This document shows, one piece after another, positions 56,755 to 64,000 of a stretch of 64,000 bases of DNA (positions are counted from its first letter, which is position 1; the number at the start of each line of letters is the position of its first letter). The notes beneath the pieces are model-generated. The model searched no databases, was not told the DNA's origin, and saw only the letters and a list, made by a program, of their open reading frames with translations. Made by a program: the position numbers and the translations under genes. The DNA lies in the NCBI GenBank assembly GCA_024760905.1, contig CM045731.1:18637001-18701000 (forward strand). Reading direction: 5' to 3'. This stretch comes from Plotosus lineatus. Lineage: Eukaryota; Chordata; Actinopteri; Siluriformes; Plotosidae.

Positions 56755-57165
56755 CACATGCTAACAGGCCACAACTGTTCATCCACCATCACATTGAACA
56801 CTGGCGCACCTCAGGGCTGTGTGCTGAGCCTGTTCCTCTACTTCCTCTTCACCCATGACTGTAGCCAATGTATGGATCTAACTCGATCATAAAGTTTGTA
56901 GACACCACGGTGATAGGATTCATCAGTGACAATGATGAGCCTGATGCCAGGGCAGAGGTAAAGCACCGAGCTGCATGGTGCCCTGACAAAAACCTGCTCC
57001 TGAACACCAGCAAAACCAAGGATCTCATTGTGGACTTTAGGAAGGAAAAGTTGGTCACTCATGACCCAAACCCTACCAGCGGCATGGCTGTTGAACGTGT
57101 CTCCAGCTTCAAATGCCTGGGGACCTACATCTCAGCACCTTCCCTTCCCATCCACACTACACCAT
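56755..57165 (+). mobile_element. L2/Rex-type LINE reverse transcriptase fragment
   Basis: Encodes GAPQGCVLSLFLYFLFTHDC near 56800-56860 and FVDTTVIGFISDNDEPDARA, CPDKNLLLNTSKTKDLIVDF, ERVSSFKCLGTYIS at 56890-57130. The palm motif is FVDTT, one Asp short of the usual DD. A frameshift occurs near 56870. It ends almost exactly where segmental copy B begins. Confidence 0.78.
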
Positions 57166-57647
57166 TAGCAGCACCAGTCCTACCATTCATACACACGTTT
57201 CCACTGTCATAGTCCACACCCTACTGTAGAAAAAGATTTATACAGAAAAACATTAATGAGTTAGACGGAACATTAATAAATAACCCAATAAACCGACACA
57301 GGTTAAAACAATCTCCATGAAGTTTTTTAAACGGGACAAATATGCAAAGTTCTGTTAATTCAAGACACTTTCCAAATTACTAATTCATTTTTATATTGAA
57401 AAAGATTTACAAATTGCTGCCTATATTTAAATGTAGGTATTTACATTGAAATATATGTAGAAATTTGTAATTAATATACCGGTATTATTATTATTTTTTT
57501 TACATTAGAAATTTAGCCTTCATTCTTATTAAGGTTTACCTAAATTTCCTATAAGTTACAAAACAGAGATCAGAAATAAACATGGCAGAATACAGTATAC
57601 AATATCAGTGCTAATGGTGATGAGATGTCCCGGTTTGTAGGGACAGT

Positions 57648-57952
57648 AAGGTAAGTCTGTTGGGTTTTTACACCTGAGCCTAGTGACTCATTAGGCCGGT
57701 AATTATCCCCGGTTTCCGTAGCGTGAAGCGACCAGGAGTTCAACTCCTCCTGGATGAGACGCTAGTCCATCGCAGGTTACCTTCCCAGTATATTTTTACT
57801 GGTACCCATTTATACTGCTGGGTGAACAGAAGCACACTTGCAGTTGAGACCTTGCCCAGGGGTCTTAGCACAGTGGAGGTCTCGGTGGGATTTGAATCCC
57901 CAACCTCCCGATCATGAGCCCAGCACTCTAACCACGACACCACTGGCCCCAC
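57648..57952 (-). mobile_element. tRNA-derived SINE in copy B with 12-bp duplication
   Basis: TGTAGGGACAGT at 57636-57647 and 57953-57964. Copy A has the uninterrupted site TGTAGGGTCAGT near 33629, so the insertion is later than the duplication. Confidence 0.9.
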
Positions 57953-58691
57953 TGTAGGGACAGTGCCAGCGATTAATGGACTGTTCCTGCACCTGTAACC
58001 AACCAGAAGGTCAGACCAGGTAATAGGGAGGATGCCCAGCATTGAGGTTGCTTTCCAGCAGGCTGCTCAGTATAGGAGCTTCATATCACTCTTCTTCTAC
58101 TACCAACCAACCACTCGGTAACCTAGTTTAATGGAACACTGCTGTATAAAAATCCATCAAAAACAACACCATAAAACCAGAAATGTCTTTAATTCAGGAG
58201 TGGGATTACAGGATATATGAATCATACTTCCAGGTGATTTTCTACTGAGTGTATCTAGGTAACTATGAGATTTACAAACGTATGTCGCTTTCACAACATG
58301 CCTTTTTTTTCTTCGAAGGCATGCATCAAGGGCTTACCAGTCTAACTTGTTTTACAAATTCCAACTGGGGAATTAATGACTTGGCATGATGGATTTTTTA
58401 CATTTTTTTAAATGTCCTGTAGGAAGAGTTGTCCTTTACACAGCAGAGGAAGACGATTGGATAGGAAGACAAGTGAAGGGGGTAAAGACAAAGGAGATGA
58501 TTATTACATGTAGAGCCACCAAAATAAAATATAAAAATGATGCAAGCTAAATGTTCAAGTGAGCAAATAGCACAGTCGATAAGGCACCATGGGTTTATTA
58601 ACAAGTTTTTTGTTTTAGTAAAGTGCACTGTTGATTACACCCTGGACAGTTTGCCATACCATCACAAGGCCGTGTCATCGTTACCACAGTC

Positions 58692-58697
58692 TTTATT
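58692..58697 (-). terminator. Poly(A) signal of the second PM20D2 copy
   Basis: AATAAA on the - strand about 105 nt past the stop at 58800, in the same sequence context as the signal of the complete gene. Confidence 0.6.
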
Positions 58698-58799
58698 TAT
58701 CTATACTGTACACTTTGAATATTTTAACCATAATGTGTTCACAGGTTATCATTTCAGGTACATGGTCAAGTTTCTACAGGTATTAGGATTCCAAGCTGT

Positions 58800-59008
58800 C
58801 TAGACTGAAGTGGTTTCGTATTTATTGTTCGTTTCAACTTCCCCATGTTTCATCTGTTGCGGTTTCATTCCTCTCTCCTCTTTGAGCTTGGCTTCTTGAA
58901 ACTCCTGTCTGACTCGTGCCAGCACTCCCGGGGTGAAGAGAACATCCAGTGCAGTCATAGCCAAAGCTTTGGCAGTACGGAGTGTGTAAAACTGAGCTTC
59001 ATCTGCAC
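58800..59008 (-). CDS. Paralogous exon 7 of PM20D2
   Basis: 209 nt ending at TAG (58800-58802). The C-terminal tail reads [22 protein letters not shown], four residues different from the other copy, and the frame is open. Confidence 0.88.
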
Positions 59009-62000
59009 CTGCAGGCAGTCAAGTGAAAAAAAAAATAAGAGTGGGTTTATAGTTTGTACTTCAGAGTTCTTTCCAATCTAAATGTTAAAAGATTTAGAAA
59101 AACATACAGTAAACGCATTCTACGTAATTGGTGTGGCAGCATGGTGGTATAGTGACCAGTAAGTCTGTTTCTCAGCAATAAGGTCCTGGGTCCGAGTCTC
59201 AGGCTCAGTGTGCAATTTACATGTTCTCTCTCTGCTTGTGCAGGTTTCCTCTGAGCACTCCAGTTTTCCTCCCACAGTCCAAACACATGTACATTACGCA
59301 AAATGGCTGTCCCAAACTACCCCCAGGTATGACTGAGTGGTTGTGTGTTGCCCCTCGATGGTATGACGAGTTGTTCATTGTGCTCCCCACCTTTGTATAG
59401 AGCTGGCTGGGATAGGCTCCAGCTTCCCCATGACCCTACAAGTGGTAATTTACTGGTTTCAGTGGATAAACTGCATCACCATTAATTAAAATCAGCCAGC
59501 TATTTTGAGAGCATCCACACTACAGCCTGTGGGATTGCGATTAGGCAGAGCATGTTCTAACACAGGGGTGCTCAATCCTGCTCCTGGAGATCTACCTTCC
59601 AGATGACTTTATCTCCAACCCTAATGTGGCCCATGTGACATGTAAGATCCAGTCAGGTCTTGATGAGATGATTGGATGGTTAGGTGGGCGTGATTAGGGT
59701 TGGAGTGAATGTCTTCTGGGAGGTAGATCTCCAGGAGCAGGATTGAGCACCCCTGTTCTAACACATATCCCAAGTAAGGATAACTGCAGGAATCAACCTA
59801 GCCCAAACCGTGCCTATAACTCTAGTATACTGTAGTTCCAATACATAGTAAGTGTCTGACATGCCGCTCCACCCATATCTTGCTCTACCCTACCCCATCC
59901 TACGAAGTTTACATGGCTATTTTTAAATCCAAGAGAAAGACTAAAAATTATTATTTTTATTATTACATCTTAAATACCAGACAACAAATATTAGAAAGAA
60001 CACCTTGTTAATTGTTGAACATCACATGACAGGTGGCGCTATTCTTCATACTCACCAGAGGCAGTGGTATACTCAGCGGTGTGATTCAGTGCCTTGGATC
60101 CAATATAGAAATAGGGGTGGATGCCTGGAACAGCGTGAGTCACATTCCCAAAATCTGTAGAGCCTATAATGGGCAGGAATAAAATGACAAATTTAAGTTT
60201 GCTTTAGACGTAGCGGTTGGCACATCTGCCGACAGAGCCCCGGGCTCAGTAAAGGCATTTCAGGTGTTCTCCCTGTGCTCGTGTAGGCTTCTTGCGAGGA
60301 CACCAGTTTCCTCCCACAGTCTGGAAACGTGCACATTAGAATAAACGGCTGTTCCAAATTGTCCCTAGGTGTCCGTGTGAATGGCGGTGTATGTGTTGCC
60401 CTGTGATGGTCTGACAAGCTGTTCATAAAGTAAATTTCATTCACCCAGGGTTGGCTGAGAAAGGCTCCAGCCTCAACAGGATCCAAATAGAAATAAAAAT
60501 TCTGTGTATGTGTTGTCCTGTGATGGTCTGACAAAGCTGTTCATGAAGTAAAATGCAGGTGCCCAGGGTTGGCTGAAAAAGGCTCTAGCCTCAACAGGAC
60601 CCAAATATGAGCAAGCATTTTGGCAAGTGAGTGCACCAAGTTATAAGAAACTGGCATCGTTTTAATTGTAATAATGGGAGTCCTAACGGGCACGGTGGCG
60701 TCGTGGTTAGCGGGTCAGTCATCACAGCAGGAAGGTCCTGGGTTCGATTCCCTGGCTTGCGGATTTTTGTGTTTAGTTTGCGTGCTATTGATGTGCTTGG
60801 GTGGGTTTGCTCTGGGTACTACTCTTTCTTCTTGTGGGCAGTGATGGTCAAGTGGTATACAGTCGGCCCCCAATTTACGAAATTAATCCGTTCCAGAGCC
60901 CTTTTCGTATTGCCGGGATTTCGTAAGTATCTTACATGTTAAACGCCTAATTCGTTCCAAGGTTCCAGTCTTTGGACTGGATAAACCCCATAAACCCTTT
61001 AAAATTTATGAAAATACACCAATTTTGTACGAAATGTGTGTTAAAAGTAAAAGAAAATTTATTAAACCATTTTATTAACATATTAAACCATTTTATTAAC
61101 ATATTTATTAATTAAACCACTATTAAACATTTTTATTAACACACACACCTCTCTCTCTCTCTCTCTCTCCTTCTCTCTCGCACTCGCTGCGGGCCATGCC
61201 CACAAGACGTGGAATCCAAAGCACATTCCCTGCTTGACAAACTCAACTTCAATTTGATTCTTTGAGGGATCGGAATTCCAGATGAGCTCAAATGCACCCA
61301 CATTTATTAAACATTTACTGAATTAAAACAACTTAAAAAACTAAACTAAAAACTAAAGCGTGAAGCTTCGTTTCTGTCTCTATCTGGGAGGCCAGTGGGG
61401 CGGGATGTTGAGAGACAGCCAATGAGAGAGCAACTCGTGCGTCGTGTGAAATTTTGATTGGCGTGTTTGAATTTCTTTTCGTAAGAGGGGGGTGTTTCGT
61501 ATCTCAGGGGACGGAAACTCAGGAAAATGTTTTTCGTAATCCGGGGATTTCGTACAAAGGGGTCTTCGTAAATTGGGGGCCGACTGTATTGAGCTGGATC
61601 GCTGATGTTAAGGTTGGGGGTTCAAGTCCCACTCTCCACAAGGTTGTCAGCAGTGCAGCTAACTGGGTTATCAAAGGCAGGCCATATCTCTCACTGTCTA
61701 TGGGGTGAGACATGTAAAAGAACCATTGCTGACTTTCGTAAAGAGTAGTTGCAAAGACGTCAGCATGTTTCCACCCTGCGATGGCCTGGCGAGCTGTCCA
61801 GGGTGTATTCTGCCCTCGCCCAGAGTCGGCTGAGATGGGTGCCAGCCTGTCCGTGACCCTAATTAGGATTAAACGGTTCAGAAAATAAATAAATGTTATG
61901 TACAGTTGCCACAACATTACACCAGTTAATAGCACTCCAGCTTTATTGCTTTACCAGAAGAATTCTCAACGGCAATGAAGTTCATTCCAAGAGCTTTCCC

Positions 62001-62078
62001 ATTCTCCTCATACAGCTCTTCCAAGATGTGGTTCCTCAGGATTTCATAATACTGATTCCTTGCAAACAGAAGATCAAC
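58800..62078 (-). CDS. Second PM20D2 copy: exons 5-7 only (tandem paralogue or truncated duplicate)
   Basis: Three exons matching PM20D2 exons 5, 6 and 7 occur at 61955-62078, 60056-60163 and 58800-59008, in the same orientation and order. All three keep open frames, AG/GT boundaries, exon phases and the stop codon. A poly(A) signal persists near 58692-58697. Compared with the complete gene, exon 5 differs at five residues (E to D, P to Q, T to I, K to E, T to A), exon 6 at none, and exon 7 at four (S to T, N to K, P to H, K to N). Exons 1-4 are absent from the remaining 1.9 kb of the window, which is transposon. The intact frames favour the 3' end of a second gene continuing beyond 64000; a truncated duplicate cannot be excluded. 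Confidence 0.85.
59563..59755. mobile_element. hAT-type MITE, 193 bp, perfect 8-bp duplication
   Basis: TTCTAACA at 59555-59562 and 59756-59763. Inverted repeats of about 40 bp begin CAGGGGTGCTCAATCCTGC. The empty site is in copy A near 35310-35322. Confidence 0.93.
60056..60163 (-). CDS. Paralogous exon 6 of PM20D2
   Basis: 108 nt encoding the same peptide as exon 6 of the complete gene. The donor is GTGAG instead of GTAAG. It lies inside a stretch of almost perfect identity between the two copies. Confidence 0.9.
60860..61586. mobile_element. Tigger-like nonautonomous element (727 bp) in copy B
   Basis: Terminal repeats CAGTCGGCCCCCAATTTACG and its complement, with TA duplicated at 60858-60859 and 61587-61588. 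It splits the tRNA-like head of a SINE. No coding remnant was recognised. It contains a (CT)n at 61149-61169 and is absent from copy A. Confidence 0.88.
61589..61897 (+). mobile_element. SINE with the alternative 3' half, head split by Tigger
   Basis: The head begins at about 60835 (GGGCAGTGATGGTCAAGTGG), is interrupted by the 60860-61586 Tigger element, and resumes at 61589. The 3' half at 61770-61880 is shared with copy A (38128-38262). Confidence 0.8.
61955..62078 (-). CDS. Paralogous exon 5 of PM20D2
   Basis: 124 nt, the same length and phase as exon 5, encoding [20 protein letters not shown] and onward to NFIAVENSS. The acceptor is TATAG and the donor GTAAAG. The frame is open. Confidence 0.88.
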
Positions 62079-62149
62079 CTATAAGAAACCAAGCTTGATT
62101 TAGTATCTGGTGTGATGCCTCTTTCAAAACACATTTCACCAAGTTAATT

Positions 62150-62564
62150 CAGGGATCCCTCACTTTCCGAGGTTAATCGGGACCGAGAGTAGGATCACCC
62201 CCCAACCCCCCTGAACAGATGTATATGTACATGTATATGTGTATATAATATCAATAAATACATATTCAATGCTATAAATGCTGATAATAAACATTTAAAA
62301 ATGCATCAGATGTAAAAAAAATATAAATACACACATACAGACGCATGCACACAGATGCGTGTGCTGGCACTCAGATGCGCACCTCAGTTACAATGTAACT
62401 CGTTTTGATGGGAGGTTTTGGGTTGTTTTTTGTTTTGTGTATGTTTAGGGTTTTTCTTTTTTGCATAATTGGCCTTGTTTTTGTGGCATTTTCCTTAACT
62501 TTCCCCCTATTCTTTGTTAATTTCCTTATTTTTTTACATTCAATGAATAAATATATATCTTCTT
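62150..62564. mobile_element. Tigger-like MITE, CAGGGATCCC family, copy 4, interrupted by RTE
   Basis: Reverse orientation relative to the others (CAGGGATCCCTCACTTTCC first). Its far end is missing because the RTE element begins at about 62565; the rest should be beyond the window. It interrupts segmental copy B. Confidence 0.82.
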
Positions 62565-64000
62565 TTCATTTCGGCTGTTCCCTTCAGGGGTCGCCACAGC
62601 AAATCATCCGCCTCCATCTCACCCGGTCCTCTGCATCTTCTTTTCTGACTCCAACGACCTTCATGTCTTCCTTCACCACATCCATGAATCTCTTCTTTGG
62701 TCTTCCTCGAGGCCTTCTGCCTGGTAGTTCCAACCTCAGCATCTTACTGCCAATATACTCACTATTCCTCCTCTGTACATGTCCAAACCATCTCAATCTA
62801 GCCTCTCTGACGTTGTTTCCAAAACATCTAACATGTGCTGTCCCTCTGATGTACTCATTTCTGATCCTATCCATTCTCGTTACTCCCAGAGAGAACCTCA
62901 ACATTTTCATCTGTGCTACCTCCAGCTCTGCCTCCTGCCTTTTCCTCAGCGCCACTGTTTCTAGGTCATACAACACTGCTGGCCTCACCACTGTCTTGTA
63001 CACTTTTCCCTTCATGCTTGCCGATACTCTCCTATCACACATCACACTGGACACTTTTCTCCAACCATTCCAACCTGCCTGCACACGCTGCTTCACCTCT
63101 TGTCCACACTCCCCATTGCTCTGGATTGTTGAGCCTAAGTACTTAAAATCCTCCACCTTCGTTATCTCTGCCCCCTGTAACATCACCGTTCCTCCTGGGT
63201 CCTTCTCATTCACACACATGTATTCTGTCTTACTGAGGCTAACCTTCATTCCTCTCCTTTCCAGGGCATACATCCACCTCTCTAGATTTTCCTCCATTTG
63301 TTCTCTGCTCTCACTACAGATCACAATGTCATCTGCAAACATCATAGTCCATGGAGATTCTTGCCAAACCTTGTCTGTCAGCCTGCTCATCACCATAGCA
63401 AACAAGAAGGTGCTCAGAGCTGACCCTTGATGCAGTCCCACCTCCACCTTGAACTCTTCTGTCACACCGACAGCACACCTCACCACTGTCTTACATCTCT
63501 CATATATGTCCTGCACCACTCTGACATACTTCTCTGCCACTCCAGACTTCCTCATGCAATACCACAATTCCTCTCTTGGCACCCTGTCATATGCTTTTTC
63601 CAGATCCACAAAAGGCACAATGCAGCTCCTTCTGACCTTCTCTGTCCTTCTCTGTTAACATCCTCAAAGCAAACACTGCATCTGTGGTGCTCTTTCTTGG
63701 CATGAAACCAAACTGGTGTTCACAAATGCTGACCTCTGCCCTTAGTCTAGCTTCCACTATTCTTTCCCATAGCTTCATCGTATTGCTCATCAACTTTATC
63801 CCTCTGTAGTTGCCGCAACTCTGCACGTCTCCTTTGTTCTTAAAAATGGGCACCAGCACACTTCTCCTCAATTCCTCCGGCATCTGCTCACTCTCTAGGA
63901 CCTTGTTGAATGTTCTTGTCAGAAAATCTATTGCTACCTCTCCTAGACACTTCCATACCTCCACAGGTATATCATCAGGACCAACTGCCTTTCCATTCAA
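62565..64000 (-). mobile_element. RTE LINE copy, continues past the right edge
   Basis: The 3' end faces left at about 62565, and the element is inserted in a Tigger-like MITE. The reverse transcriptase is open for 344 residues (62584-63618) with intact [10 protein letters not shown]. One extra A at about 63610 is the only frameshift seen between this and the preceding segment (63587-64000). It is the best-preserved RT domain in the window. The 5' half lies outside. Confidence 0.9.

Larger units (their letters stand above)
57210..62149. repeat. Segmental duplication copy B (of 30.35-38.52 kb)
   Basis: Sequence from CCACACCCTACTG at about 57213 to AAACACATTTCAC at about 62139 runs colinear with 30358-38512. 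It includes the 3' flank, exons 5-7, introns 5-6 and three old SINEs. Identity by eye is about 85-95 %, with one nearly perfect patch. Copy B stops being visible at 62150 only because a Tigger-like element interrupts it, so the true right boundary may be outside the window. Confidence 0.9.

Noticed and set aside
57210..62149. Processed pseudogene as origin of the second PM20D2 copy
   Set aside because: Introns and intronic SINEs are shared, so the copy arose by DNA duplication, not retrotransposition.
62405..63430. A 341-codon open frame on the + strand
   Set aside because: It is the antisense of the RTE reverse transcriptase (62584-63618, - strand), which has clear motifs; the + strand frame has none. 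The same applies to 32067-32699 (-) and 42474-43112 (+).

Overview
The window is vertebrate genomic DNA, most likely from a ray-finned fish. It has intron-containing genes with GT/AG splice sites, long TA/TG/GA microsatellites, and a very high density of fish-type SINEs, RTE-like LINEs and Tigger, Tc1 and hAT DNA transposons. There are no bacterial-style operons, rRNAs or CRISPR arrays. Only two host genes are recognisable. One is the UPF0598 family gene (human C8orf82 homologue) on the + strand, exons at 26673-26822, 26910-26958 and 29408-29850. The other is a complete seven-exon PM20D2 (M20 peptidase, Xaa-Lys/Arg dipeptidase type) on the - strand, 48703 down to 34605. The two genes are convergent.

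Layout. 1-26 kb is intergenic and packed with repeats: a Tigger-like MITE, an IR/DR-type Tc1 relic, tRNA-related SINEs, a 1.3 kb terminal-inverted-repeat element that splits a SINE, a Tigger relic that still encodes a helix-turn-helix, LINE fragments with target duplications, and long simple repeats. 26.4-30 kb holds the C8orf82 homologue, with two hAT-like elements in its second intron. 30.35-57.2 kb holds PM20D2 with its 3' flank and introns, carrying a hAT with a nested RTE, a Tigger with a nested palindromic LTR pair, a full-length 3.1 kb RTE with a 17-bp target duplication, and an inverted pair of about 1.2 kb repeats. 49.3-51.5 kb is another LINE family.

57.2-62.15 kb is a second copy of the PM20D2 3' region (30.35-38.52 kb), including exons 5, 6 and 7 with open frames, intact splice sites and the poly(A) signal. 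It lies upstream of the complete gene and in the same orientation, so it looks like the 3' end of a tandem paralogue whose exons 1-4 would be beyond the right edge. The two copies serve as filled and empty sites for one another: at least five transposon insertions are present in one copy and absent from the other.

The mobile elements are linked. One SINE family consists of a tRNA-like head followed by a piece of the RTE 5' region joined directly to the RTE 3' tail. This suggests that it arose from, and is moved by, the RTE LINE present here in at least six copies. The same head also occurs with at least two other tails. No intact transposase or reverse transcriptase was found; every mobile-element coding region is truncated or frameshifted.
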